Source: Zygnema cylindricum (taxonomy: Eukaryota > Streptophyta > Zygnematophyceae > Zygnematales > Zygnemataceae). Taken from it: a DNA stretch of 64,000 nucleotides. The position numbers and the translations under genes are program-made. Positions 49,160-62,800 of this stretch are shown piece after piece (position 1 is the stretch's first letter; the number at the start of each line of letters is the position of its first letter). The notes below the pieces were generated by a model. The model was not told where the DNA came from and searched no databases. It saw only the letters and a list, made by a program, of their open reading frames with translations. Where the stretch lies: positions 186,001 through 250,000 of the forward strand of contig JBBHKE010003460.1 in the NCBI GenBank assembly GCA_037447655.1, written 5' to 3'.

Positions 49160-49462
49160 TAGTTCAAAAGTAGGCGTTTTTATGGTAGGCCTTTGGTTGG
49201 CGCCTTTATCGTAAGTTGTGTTATGGGATTTTCATGTCATCTTCTTCGATCGCTACTTTGATCAACGACCGTCCGATCGTCCAAAATCTGACGGTGTAAA
49301 TAAATTTTTTTGGTCCGAATGTTTTAATTGGTCCAATTTTTGGTCTGAATGTTTTAATTGGTCCGAATAGATCCGAATACAATATGGGTCTTAAGGTCTT
49401 ATTGCATATTTTGCATACAATAGGCATATTGTATGGACCTACTTTCACCTACTTTTGAACTA
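49160..49462. mobile_element. MITE family C, copy 2 (303 bp, opposite orientation)
   Basis: Starts TAGTTCAAAAGTAGGCG and ends CACCTACTTTTGAACTA. Inner sequence is the inverse of the copy at 46227-46789, with internal deletion (shared CGATCGCTACTTTGAT and CAATAGGCATATTGTA). Confidence 0.75.
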
Positions 49463-49524
49463 TATTTCTATTACCCGAGCGCATACAGAAACTGTACGGT
49501 AGGCTGACTTGCAATTTTTAAAAT

Positions 49525-50435
49525 GTTGAACTTTGGTACCAGAACAAGAATATGTGCCCATGTACCCGAAGCTTAACGATCAAACTTTTGTGTTGTAGTG
49601 AAGATTCTCCGTACTACAATATAGTGCTATACTGTAGTTTTCCGTGCGTTCCTACGTCCAAAAACAAAAGTCGTCACTTAAAAGTCGCGGGATTTGTAGA
49701 TGCTACCAGGACGATTTAATTTACCTGTAGAAGTGTTTTGTGACATTGTAGACGCTTAGTGTTTTGTACTTTTTTGCCATGGTGAGACCATGCTTATTTG
49801 TGACACCATCGACGTCACTAATTCTGCAACTTTTACGCCATGGCTAGCCGTTTTTGAATTTTTGTTTTTTTGTCTTTTCTCTCGAAATATCACCAAATCA
49901 CCCGCGAAGATGGTGAAAAACATATTTTTTAGAGCTCCTTCATTTCATATCAATAATGTTGTGTTTCATTCCAGGACGAGGGAGAGGGGGGAGAGGCGGC
50001 GACGGGCGTAGACTTTTGCAAAGACCCGTGAATGAAAGTGGAGGTCCGAGACCCCTGCAATTTTTTCCGTACATGTTTGCGACGGGCAAAAAAAAATAGT
50101 GTGTAATCTCCCTCGTGTAAAAAAGCACAAATAGTGTGATACGTGCAAAGACGCTTTCCTATTCGTTCGTCAGGCTTCGCCTTTTCTCTCGACGTGATTC
50201 ACGTGTTGAGTTTGAAGCTGAGTTGGCATGACGTGGCAGTGGGGTGAAAATGCGAAGACGCCAAAGTAAAGTACATACGACAGTACAGTACGTTTCAGGA
50301 TGACGTAAGTTGTACTTCAATTTTTACACACTATTCCGCACAAGACTGTCTTGGTGCAGCATTTAATTTGTGAGGAAAACGACAGAATATTACTCTGACT
50401 TAAGCACATGGGCACATACCCTTAGGGATGATTGC
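49525..50435. mobile_element. Probable second Tourist-like element, family D copy 2 (inverted)
   Basis: Ends resemble copy 1: left ATATGTGCCCATGTACCCGA, right (inverse) GTATGTGCCCATGTGCTTAA. The internal block GGAGGTCCGAGACCCCTGCA and the GGGAGAGGGGGGAGAGG stretch match copy 1 in inverse. TTA is present at the right border only, so exact boundaries are uncertain. Confidence 0.5.
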
Positions 50436-50819
50436 TCACCGGTATTGAAAATACGGAACAATCCAAAAAACGCGTTAGGACGGTCAGGTGCGTCCGCAAA
50501 ATATGGAGTTCACATATGGAGGTCACATCCATCATAATTCCATATCAGTTCGCACGTTATTCATGCATCGCATACTCCCATACCCATACTCCATCTTCAA
50601 CACACTAAGACACATAGGAATGGGGAGGGCATGGCTGCAATCTGCTTTTTTAATACCGTTCTCTTTTGACCTGCGCTCTATGAAGCCATTTCCAGCCTTG
50701 TTTCCACAGAATATGGTCTCTGGAGGGTGGCGTCCCTGTATCAGCCATCAACTTACTGTTAATTTTAGTGAATCTCTACACCGGAAACTAGGAGCCTCAT
50801 GAAAATCCTCATTTTACAG

Positions 50820-50828
50820 AAACCCTAA
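50820..50828 (+). promoter_or_regulatory. Telo-box in the TFIIIC leader/promoter
   Basis: AAACCCTAA lies 16-24 bp upstream of the TFIIIC ATG. Telo-boxes sit near transcription starts of plant ribosomal-protein and translation genes and bind TRB/Myb-like factors. Its TAA is also in frame with the ATG and closes the upstream frame, which supports that start. Confidence 0.55.
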
Positions 50829-50843
50829 TTTTCCCGGGCAGCT

Positions 50844-53800
50844 ATGGACGCCCTTCTTGCAGCAGCGTTGGAGGAGGTGGCTGTCGAGGGACCCTCCGGT
50901 GCATCTCTCTCCCCTATCCACTGTCTTTATCGCATATTTGACTTCGTATTTATCACTTCTTTAAATATATATATATATATACACAAGTTCTTCCGGTTCT
51001 CTAACAACCATTTCTTTTCATTGCTTCTATCTGACCTTTGATCTCTAGCCTTTTATATCACACTCCTTCTACCCTTATACTGAAATTGTTTTCCTGTTTT
51101 ATTCTTTGTCCTTCTGTTCAACGGACAGCAGGCTGTCTTCTCCCTCACCTTTGGACTCTTCTGGAATCCTCTCCGACAGCTGCACATCATCCTCCTTTGG
51201 ACGACCTGGTCAAACAATCCTGTTGGAGGCATTTGTGTCACTCTCCAACCATCCATTTAGTGGTTCCTAATCCTCTCCCAGGCAGTCTCCCTTTCCAGGC
51301 AGAAAATAGTAACAGACTAATGGCTTCCTCTTTCCCTCCCCATTCAATGGGAGGACAAACTGGTCTTTATGTATTGCCAGGGGATCACCTTTCTATTCAG
51401 TCATTTAAAGAAGCAGAGACCTTGGGAGGTAAAGGCGTGATGTTACTCGCATCTCAATCAGCTCAAGATAGTGTACTTGGTTTGTACGATCATGGATTGG
51501 GAGACTTTGGACTCAACAACGTGATGAGAGAAACATTGCAGCGACTAGCCAAAGCCAGGTAAGGGACCGTAGAGGTTTTCTCAGGGTTTTTGCAGGTTTT
51601 TCTGGATTTTTAGAGTGTTTTAGGGTGGTTTTCTGTTAGCTTGATCCTGATTGTTTCTCAGACTGGCAAGTCAAGTAGACAAGTGAGTTTCTGTTTGGTA
51701 GAGGTTATTTGACTTCATGCAAGTCTTAGGGACAGAATATAGGTCTATGATCACTACAATATGGAAAATGGTAGCACGTGGAAGCAATTTTTGTAGTAAA
51801 CGAGTTTTTTGTGTCTTTGTCTTGAACATATTTCAGGTTGTAGCATTTTGATTTTGGATGTTAGAGCATTAGTCTGGAAAATGGTTTTTCTATCTCATAC
51901 CAGGTGAAAATGTCTCACCAATGTCATTTTTTTCTTTCAAATCATTTGCATTTGACTTGGCCGAATTATTTCGTTCATGAGCTGTTATTCCTTAACTAAA
52001 AATCTTAGTTCAAATGTGACGATTGGAAACGCTATTTGTGGTTAGCCCATACTATGTACATGTTATGGGGTAACCACATATAGCGTTTCCTATTGTTTTT
52101 TGCACATTTAAACTATGCTTAACATTGCCTTCAGCATTTAGTGTTTAAGTAGTTTTTGAAGTTTATGGGTTGTTTGGCACCACTGAGTGGGCTACAACGT
52201 TTGTTTCTCAAATACATGGAAACACACAAGGCTGCTTAGGAATAAGGTCAAGAACAATTGCATATGGCAAAGACACGTCAAAGGCGTCAGGTTTTAACAT
52301 TCTCCCTTTTGTGTTGTAGTGACAAGATTCAAACTTTTCATGCATATGGTTTCAACTAGTCCCATCTGGCATAGTCGGTTCGGTTCTTCTTATATGATGA
52401 GCTTTTCTGAATGGAAAGAAACATTAAAATGGGGGCTGTTGTTTGACTCTTCCAGCTCTAGCTCTGGGATTGAGTTTCTTTTATTCTTCTTTTACATCAA
52501 ATGTATCACAACGCTTGGATAACCTTTTTTTCAATCAAGAAGCTCAGAAACTTATATATTTCTCCAGGACTATTGGCTTGTTCTCCTCCATGAATCAAAG
52601 TTAGTAGCCCTCTGATTAAGTCACCATCCTTGCTTTTAGAAAACCTATTCGGCTTAAGATTTTCTTTAGGTCATCATCCTTGCTGTTAGAAAACCTACTG
52701 GAGTTAAGTTTCATTTAGGTCAAGTTTTTTCTTTAGGTCATCATCTATACTGTTATAAAACCTACTCAGCTTCAGATTTTCCTTATGTTTATCATCACTC
52801 TATTAGAAAACTTATTTGACCCAAGAATTTTCGTACTTGATCCCAGCAGTGGTAAGGTGGTATGTCTCCTGAGGTGCAGAGCTAAGGGTTTAGTGCAAGC
52901 TGACCTCGCCAGAGCCCTTGGTGTGAACAACAACAATTACTTCTATGTTTTAAAAAACCTCGAGACTCGAGGGCTCATAGTTCGCAACAATCTGCTTATA
53001 CAGTCACAAGTCACATGGCAAGCGAAGCAAACAAATACGGTGCACCTTGCCCGGTACACTCCCGAAGTTGCCTTAGGATCTACGCAACGTTTTGTGACTC
53101 CACGCCATCAGATATCTGGTCTTCCTTCCTCCACGGAATTAGAAGGGGAGGAGAATGAGCCGTCTCTCACTGTTCACGATGATTTGCCGGCTATGCGAGA
53201 AATTTGTGATCTCCTTGAAGAGGCGCAAGGCAAGGTGCTTGCATTTGCTTCAAGTCGCTTCAAATAGTTTTGCGAAGGAACTGCTTGTGACAGTGCTTCA
53301 TGAAGTTAGATATGTCTCCGTCGTGCCAACAGCGAGAAATTGTGATTACTGTAGAATGGGTTCAAAGCACACGTTTTTCTCGATGTTTAGCAATTTGCTG
53401 TGCTCATGATAGAAAAAGAAAAAGAAAGGTTGATGCTTAACTATGGAAATTTCATGGGATTGCAGGTATTGGTGCGGTCGGAGTTGAAAGTTAAATTGAG
53501 TTACCGAAAATGTAAAGGCCACCGAGTTTGGCGGCGAGTAAGAGAAGTCTTTTGTTTACTCAGCTTCTTTGTTTTTTAATTTATTTGGAAAAACGTTTTT
53601 GCAATTCAATTCTAAGCAGAAAATTAAGCAGCTTGTCATTGCAAGACCTTGAGAAAGTTTCGTCTTCTGGTGACATAGTTTAAGTGTCCAGTGAAGTAAT
53701 GGTAAAAAAAATCTTTGGCGGTTTTCAGTTGCAGAAAAGGTTGGAGGCTGCTGGTCTTGTGGACGTTTTCAAAGCAAATGTGGATGGGAAGGTGGGGAAA

Positions 53801-56800
53801 TATTGAGCTTTAACTCACTTATGGCTTTTTCTTTGCATCCCTGCCAGATTTAGTCACGTCCTAGACTACTTAAAAATGTATGTATTTTATGCATGCTGTT
53901 CAAATTTGTATTTCTAGGTTCCATCTTTTCAGTATTGCCAGGGAATCCATAGGCTTTCAACTGCTTCCTATGTTTTTTCTTTTTGTAATTACTGTCAGCC
54001 CCATTATTTACTTCGATTGCTGTCGTAACATGATTAAGCTTTCATAAATATGGGGCTGTTTGTTCAAGATGCATGGGTCGTCATACAGTTTTTCACTGCA
54101 TATCCTTTTGATACACTTATCACTCTAAATATAGAATGCAACAAGGAGACTGTTTTTAAAGCGACTTTGTCGAGCTGCAGGTGATAGATTGCATCAAGTT
54201 GATTCGTCCATTTGATGGTATATTGAAGCCGAAAGTTGACAACGCGGTAGAGACTATCATAGATGATGGTGACGTCCCCGAACTAGTTCTGGAGCTCCCA
54301 TTGGAACGTCAAATATGGGCATTAGTGCATCAGGCAGGGCAAGAGGGATTGTTAGTTACAGAGGTAAGTAGAGACGGTTATAATGCTTCTGTGATGTCGA
54401 TGACTTTTATTTAATTGCGTATGTTTCTAATTCACTTTGTATAATGCATTTTTTTTTCTGAATTCTGTTGTTTCGCTCTAAGCTGTTCCTATTAGCCTGT
54501 TGCACGCTGGTATGTTTTTCTAGCAAGACTTTGATCGTCTGTCTCATGAGATTTAAAATATGTGGCTTATTGTTGGACAGGCTGGTGAATATGTTTCGTT
54601 TGAAGCTTTACTGTCGCTTATTTGCCGGACCGAGCATATAGGTTTTTGTTGTATTTCCTTTGGAAGATGTGCAGGTATATCAATGGCATCAACAGAAAGC
54701 ACTATTTTTCGTTTTTTATATTTTTCTTCTATTATCTGTACAGATATGGAAACGGTTGGGCATCGATGGAAAACGACACAGCCATATGGTGGCCAACCTT
54801 GTCCAGCAGGGCTGTCTCGTCTCAGAAGTCGACTGTGCGAACAAATCCACTATCTATCGACTTCGCTCGACAAGTATTGAGAATGTGGGAAAATCTCAAG
54901 GAACACTAGCTAATGTTGATGATGTCAGTAATCTGCAGTTGGAGAAAACTGCTCCTGGTCACAAGGCTTTAAAGGATGTAAGTTTTCTCACAGATGCTCC
55001 AGTAGCCGGTGCTCTTTTGTTGCCATCATCGTCTGAGAGACCGCCTACTATGTCAGGAAAATCAATATCGGAGAAAGAGGATGCCTGGCAAATAGTTCCT
55101 TATGAGACGACAGGGGCAGTAACAGGGAAGGCTGACAGCCTGGCTTTGAGTGAACCTCAGCTGAGGGAACCACAAAGCAAATCACGGAGATTGAATTTTC
55201 CTATGAATGTGAAGAGGCAACAGCAGCATGAACAACTGGCTCTGAATGTTCTTCAGGTCAGCCTAGCTCCTTTTACTTTTCACTTGCACCAATTGTTGTA
55301 TTGAAACTTTCACGTTTTATATTCTAGTCAAGGAGAACATTGAAGCAAATCACTAGATAATTTTACACTCAATTTTCAATTTGTAGGTCGTTAAGTGTGG
55401 AGTAATTAGAACACCAGGTGTTTTTTTTCCCACTTTGCAGGAACGCACATTCATTTTACGATACGAGTTGCAAGCCTTATTGCAAGCCCAACAACCTGCC
55501 CATGCCCAAAAGTCTCAATTGGACCGGAAAACTGTGGTCAGGATGGTAGCGAGACTGCAAGACCAGGGTCTTGTGAAGTTAGTGAAAGTGTTTTTGCCAG
55601 GTGTCTCCAACGGGGGAAAGATTAGGGCTGTGGAGTTACTGCTTTTGCCTTCACAACAGTTCACTCCTGAGCTCCTTCAGGAGGTACACAAACGCTGTAG
55701 GAGATTGGAGCAAGATTCTCGGCCAGGATTTAAGCCCAACAAGCTCGTGGCAGAAGGAGACACAACAATGCCTGTCCTTTCTGGACTCCAGCGAATGCCA
55801 GGGCCGAGAGAGGTCGATCGTCTAAAATTGGTTCAGGAGAGAGAACGACGTGTCTCTGCTGTAGACCCCTTTGGAGCCCTTCAAAAAAATGGATATATTA
55901 TTGCTCGAATGGTCCGAGCTCGTCTCTGGCATCGCTTTCTCTGGACTTATGTGGCAAGCTCCAAAGAGGCAACGCCAAATGGTGAGTAACCATAAAAGAG
56001 GCTGGGATTTTTTTGCGCTCCTTGGACTTCGTCTTGTTGGTCCTTAACTATCATCCTTCTTGACGGGGAGTTGTCCAATTCTCCATTATTTCAATTGCAG
56101 GTTCTCGTCAGTTTCATGTGGAGAGGGCATTACTGGCCATGCCTCTCCAGCTGTACCTTCAAGTGATTGGGACTCAGGCAAATTTAGAGGACATTCTGAA
56201 GCGCACCTTTCAAGACTGCATTTTATCAGATTTATCTCCTGTAGACCGTGCCCTTTTGATGGATTCTCGGACCAATTCTGGTATCTCACAACTCTTGGAC
56301 ATGCTATGTCGACTCAAGGTAGGCTCTCCGACTTCCTGACCAATACTATTTATGTTCCTTCAAAAAGACTCCTGGTTAATGAACTCCGTTCGAATTTGTT
56401 CTCGACTTTTGGAGCTGCGAGTCACGAATCTGGGTGCAATAAACTTTGCAGAGACTAGCTACTTGCACATCTCTCATGTCCTGCTTTTCCAAGTTTGACT
56501 TATAAACTGGGGTCATATCTTCCAGCTGGTACGCCTTGAGATAGGAAGTGTGTCTCAAAGGAAGACTGAGCAGTCCCATGTGGTTGATATGGCGGCTCTC
56601 GAGTTTGTCCTGGAGAGACATCCGTACATAGAAGAACCAGCTGGAGAGGAAACAGTGAGGAGGATTGTCTTTGATCTCGCCACGGAGGAGGGCATGAGCA
56701 GCTATTGGAGCACATTGGAGTTTGTCTATGCCAAACTTGATCAGAAACAAGCTAGGGCTGCGTTTCCCGGCAATGTCGTCCGGGAGGTGAGACAAAAATG

Positions 56801-59800
56801 TTGTTTTAAGAGTTTTTTATATTTGTTTAGGGTTTTTTAGGGTTCTTCCAGGCACGACACATGCTTGTGCTTTGTGCCAGCTGGTAACCTCTTTCCCTTT
56901 TAGTGATTTTGTAAGCTGTACCAAGCATCTCAGTTTCGTTTGATTGGCTTTCTGTCTTGTACAGCGTCCATTCATGGTGTACCGTTTTTGTTTTATTAGT
57001 TTTATACGTTTTACTGCGAGTTGTCCATGTGTGGCGTTTGTGGGTGCCAGCTGTACAGCGTCCGTGCATGGTGTACCGTTTTTGTTTTATTAGTTTTGTA
57101 CGTTTTACTGAGTGTCGTCCATGTGTGGCGTTTGTGGGTGCCAGCTGTACAGCGTCCGTGCATGGTGTACCGTTTTTGTTTTATTAGTTTTGTACGTTTT
57201 ACTGAGTGTTGTCCATGTGTGGCGTTTGTGGGTGCCAGCTGTACAGCGTCCGTGCATGGTGTTCAGACCGTGTCATGACGTGGCAGCAGCGCCGCCAGCT
57301 GGTCAATTCTCTCCAGGCTCTTCCGCCGAATGGCAAAAACCATGCAGTAGAATGTGCTGCAATTGCCAGGGATGTGGGGCTCAGTCTCAACCAGGTACAC
57401 ACTCTACTCACCTCTGCGACTGTCTGTAAGCTTGTCCACACTATGGTTAATTCTCTGGATGTTGACTGAGGTTTGTATTTTGGTAATTTTTTGTTCAATT
57501 CTGTACCAGAAAGGTACACGTCTTGGTAAACATCCCGAGGATTTACCATAGCGTGGCTTCTTGAGATATAAGCATAGTTCGTCACTATGAACAAAATGTA
57601 TGGAAAGCTCGCAAACCGTGCAGAAACTTTCCATGATACAAATTTTGTTCTTTAATTTGTGCACAACTGTGAATGTCTAGCTTGATTGATTAAATTTTTG
57701 CAATGTTTACAAACAAGGCACTGAATATTTGCACATTTTGTTCATAAGTTTGTGAGAAAAGAACCTTCAGACTTCCGCTTTGTCCAGTGGACAATTGATT
57801 CTATACAGCCGAGTCTTATCCGCCCTTTTACCTATGTACTAGTAGTTGCAGATTCATTGTTTTTGCAAACATTTACAAAGAAGACAGACTGATTGAGGCG
57901 TGATCACATTGGAAACAATAAGTTGTGTATAACTGCCAAACCTCAATACTATTGTTTGGTTTAGTATAGTGATCGCTATTGGTGTCAATATCACTTATTT
58001 GGTTGCAACTTTTTCTGGCCAAAAATTATAAATTAGTATTATGACACTTTTTAAGAGAGTGGACCACAATCTGTCGCGTCGCACTACACTAAATTAGGAC
58101 TACGCATCTTAATTTCGCATTTACACTTGTAATTCCTTTGCTCTAATAGCGGATGGACAGTGTAGTATGTGGATGTGGTCCACATAATTCATCCGAACCT
58201 GACATCACATTCGAATGGTGATGCAGGTGGTGAGCATGATGTATGCGAGAAATTTTCGCATGCGTTTGCAAACATTGCAGAATAAACCAATGCTGACATC
58301 AGCATCAGAAAGAAGACAAATAGCAGGAAAGGGGGAATGGGGAGAGGCTGCTGTGGCAAAGAGGGTAGCAGAGGAGGGAGAAAGAGAGAGGGACCCTCTA
58401 CACGTGCAGGCGTATAAGAGGCAAAAGTATCAGGCTAAACGGGAGGCTGAGAAGGAGAAGGAAAAGGAGGAGGAGAAAGAGAAGGAGAAGGCGAAGGAGA
58501 GGGCAAAGGAAAAAGCGGCCTTGGAGAGCTATTTAGGTCTCGAGGCTGACCCAGAGCATCGACATGGGGAAAAACAACGTGTGGTCAAGCAGCGAGCCAA
58601 GCGAATCTTGTGGAACGAGAATTTGGATAGGCAAGTTCTTTTTTTCTTCTTTTCCTTTTTTTTTCTTTTGTTGTTGTGTTGCTGTTGTCATTGTTGGTTT
58701 GACAATTGCACAGAGTATTGAAGAAAAACCTTTTGCATTTCTGCCAGTTTTAGTCACAATGAAACTTACCAAATCAGTCCTACCAACTTGACGAATCCCT
58801 CGCATGCTTTCTTCCCTGAAAACGCTCTACAATTGGGGCCGGGAGGGAGAGATTTTTTTTTTCTGCAGGAGTTTAGTAATGCATTATTTAAGTTTTCGAG
58901 CTCAGCATCCTCGCATGCAATGGCATAGACAAAAGGGCCTTCCCTGTACTCCGGATGCCTGTAGAAGAAGGATAGCCGCTCTGAGAATGGATGGAAGGAC
59001 TCGACAAGCTATGGGTGCCTTGCTCGGACTCCTTATGAGAAGGTATAACCAATGGCAAGCTTGGAGGCGTCAGAAGGTAGGGGCAAAGGAAGGAGGCCCT
59101 CCTTTTGATAGTCAGGCTGAGACAGGATCCGCTCAGGGGATCTCCAGTAGGACTGGGAGAGAGGGAGAAGAACTGCAGGTGATTGAAGGGAGACAAGAGG
59201 AGGAAGCATCTGGAGGAGTTTCGAAAGCTAGAGTTCACGAGGAAGGAGAGGGTGGTAGTGGCGGTACAATGGGAAGTGGGGTGGGGAGTGGTAAGGCTGG
59301 GAATATGCTTTTGGATAAAGGGAAGAGATTTGGGAGATGGGATGGGGGTTGGAGATGGAATGATACGAGTCATCCCCAAGTTGCGAATGCTTTGGCAAAT
59401 GTAATGTCAGCATGGGCCTCTGTGAGGCCATGGACAAGCCGACCGGCTCGAAGGAAACGACCAGGAACAGTTGTCTCTAGAAAGTCCATTCACTCAGTTG
59501 AGAAATTGTCGGAGAAGGAGAAGGACAAGGAGGAGGAAAAGGCGAGGGAGAAGGGAAAGGAGAAAGATAATGTCCCAGAAGGACCGGTGGAGAAGACAGG
59601 TTTTGGGCCCGTTGGTAGAGTTCCGCCTGGTCCTGTGGCTTCTAAGAAAGACGCACCAGAACATGGGAGTGTGGTCCGTAAAGCGACAGAAGAAATTGTA
59701 CGGAAATCTTTAAAGGCAGCTTCGGCAGTTGAACTGATTAAAGCCCTTCTTCTGAATAGTACTTCAGATGGACAATATTCGGAGCTTTTGGTTGCAGCTC

Positions 59801-62800
59801 TGCGACGTTTGGGAGACGAGAATGTGGTCGCTGCCTTTGAATATTTACGAGAGCATGAGCTTGTGGTGAGAATTACTTTGTACTTTAATCACCACTACTG
59901 TAGATTTGAGCTAAAGTTTGGTTCAAAGTTAGTCCACTTCAGAAATCATTGTCTGACATCAAATTAGAGTGCTAGCTAGAAGTTTGAATGGCATCAACCG
60001 ATGTAGTCCATGATTGCCCAAAAGCTATTTGAAATCTGAAATAACCTTTGGTCCATTTGAGTGGGTAGTGTACAGTGTACTATTCTCTTCTTTTGTGCCT
60101 TTACGTCCACGTTTCTCAAAGATGTAGTGTTGAAACTACACCCTTTTTCACTACTATGGCACTAGAATCCACTAATTCAGCGCGGTTTTTTCCTGGCCTC
60201 TGACCATAAAATACCAGTAATATTACTTTCGTGTCTTCAATCGTCCATGTCATTTGTTACAAAACGAAATTTAATAAATTAGTAACGTGCTCACACTAAT
60301 AATTTATTCACTCTTTGATTCACGGTGTAGCAATTGAACAGAAACAAGAGTCCAGATTATTACCACAACCTTGTTATGACAATCTTATCTGACACACAAA
60401 GACATACAAAGACATATAAAAATCTTGGTTACCTTCTTGGACAGGTATCGGGCCGGGGAGGACGCCCATTCGCAGTTTCTCAGAGGGTAGTAGAAATGGC
60501 ACTGTCTGTCAAGGGTCCTGGGAGTGACGCTCATCGCTGTTTAGAGTGGATTGCCCAAAATTCAGGACAGATCCTCCATGGATGGTTACTTGTCCCTTCG
60601 GAACAGAGATCGGGACACTTGCTTCAGGTTCTCACTCTTTTGGCTTCAGAGGAGACAAGAGCCGTTCCTTTTTTACCGAGTGTGGGAGTGGGAGAGTCGT
60701 TGGAGGGACCACAGAGGAGAGGATTTAGGGGCGAGCATCTCGGAAGAAGGATTCGTGGGTTTCCGAATATTTTGGTCGGGATTCAGAGACAGGTCATGGG
60801 TTTAGGAGCCTTGGTGGCACTTGGAATGAATACAGATGAGGAAGAGAGGGAAGAGGAGGGAGGCAAGGAAGGAGGAAGGCAAGGAGATGAGGGTCAGGTG
60901 AAGACTGGCTCTCTAAAAGACAACGTTGGAAGTTCGTTGGCTGTATTAGAGGATGTTGGTGAGGGAAGTGGTGCAGTGAAGGAGGCTGTAGAGGAAAGAG
61001 GAAGATCAGAAGAAAGAGATGGAACAGAGAAGAGGGGAGACAGGAAGGAAGAGGAGGATGTCAGGGAGCCTAATGTTTCTGCAGAAGGGTATGAAGAAGA
61101 AGAAGACGTAATAGAAGAAGAAGTTGGAGGAAGAGAAGGCGCGAAAGATTCATTTGCACTAAATGCAGCTTACCGATGTATTGTAGAAGCAGGCGAACAT
61201 GGTCTGGCTTTGGAGGAATTAGCAAGGAAAAACGGTTATTCGGGTATGTTGCCAAAAAAACCTTTTTCTTATAAACATTTGAAGTTGTGGTTGACACTCC
61301 GTGCAATTTAAAACCTTAAGGAAAATTCTGCAACAATTCAGTATAAGGTTATGAGAAATGAAAGTTAACACTGTTCTCTTTGTGTGGTGGAGTTTGAAGG
61401 TTTTATTATGTTTTCTCAAAAAAGGAAAGCTCCTTGAACCATTTCTTTGATGGTTTTTTTTATTTGCAGAGATCGCCAAGGAGGGTTTCGAGGAAATTGT
61501 GGATAAGTTAGTGGCTAGTAATAAGATAAAGAAGGTGAGCTACTGCTCGCTTCTAAGAGCTTGCTATGTAAAATAGAGATTTGAGTGTAATTTTTGTAGA
61601 AGTTGATTCCCATCCTCCGCTTTTCCATTTTCAGAAAATATCTTCTTGTTTTCCCTTCTTGTTTTTCCATTCTTGTTTTTTCTTTCTTGTTTTTCCTTCT
61701 TTTCAGGTTAACGCTTTCGACCACGTTCGTGTTCTCTCGGAGGAATACGCCGATTGTTTCTTTCTTCAGCCTCATTCTCTGCCCTTAACTTCTGTTTCTG
61801 AAGGAACTTCAAATTCTCGGAAAGGAAGTACTCGCTTGGGTCACGCTTTGCCATTAACCTCAGCAAAACAAGTCATATCTGAGAGAGCTTCTAGAACTTC
61901 TTTTGGATCGTCGGATTCAGTTTTAGATGGTACTTCGTCTTATGGTGAGGTGATGGTTCAGAGAGAGACTGAGAGTAGGATTCCTTCGGAAATTATCCAT
62001 TCTGAGACAATTCCTGAAGCAAGAAAAGAAGATAAGGATCTCTTGGGACTGGTCCCTGTTCGTCCATGGCTGGCTTGGGACGGAGAAATCCATGGACCCT
62101 TTTTGGAGGGGCTTCTGCGGTGCATTCTTCGGACAGTACTTTTCAAGCCGGGCATCTCTGAGGTGAGTTTTAAGATTTCTTTGTCAGTGAGTATTGGACA
62201 TAATTTTATGTTTGAAGGAATTTTATTTGCAAATCTCAGATCAAATGTTAGGTGTGGTGAAACGTTTGGGACGACGTTTTTGGCAGATAGACACTCGCAG
62301 TTTGGTGTCACGCTCATCTGTCATTTTCTCTATGTTATTATCTCTCTTTAATTTTATACTGTTGATTGTGAAGTCTTTTTGTCACAGCTGGTCACTACAA
62401 CTTGACTTATCTTGACTACATCTTTTCTCGCTCTCATTTACTTCTGTCTCTTCTACTTTGTCAATCTGGTCCTTGGCGTTTGTATGCTGAAGTGCCACCT
62501 CTAGTTTTAGAATTGGTCCTAGATTCGTTTTGTCTCTAGTACCCTCTTAAGTGTGTACATAGTTAAAACTTAGTTACTTAGCTAAAGACTCTTAGGGATT
62601 TAGATCTTTTAGTGCACACTATTTATTCACACTACTGTTTATCACTAAAACGTAGTAACACTAATCCGTTGCTTGTTTTTCTTGCCCCTGATCTAAAAAT
62701 AGTGTTAATAACACTCCTCGTTTTTTATTAAAGCTCGTTATTAGAACGATTGAAAATTAATCATGTCCTTCATAACTGTGTTAGAATCAATAACACTAAT

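Noticed and set aside
56957-57429. ORFs of 76-105 aa with repeated CGVCGCQLYSVRAW
   Set aside because: Produced by the 94-bp repeat; only the last copy is continuous with real TFIIIC coding sequence.
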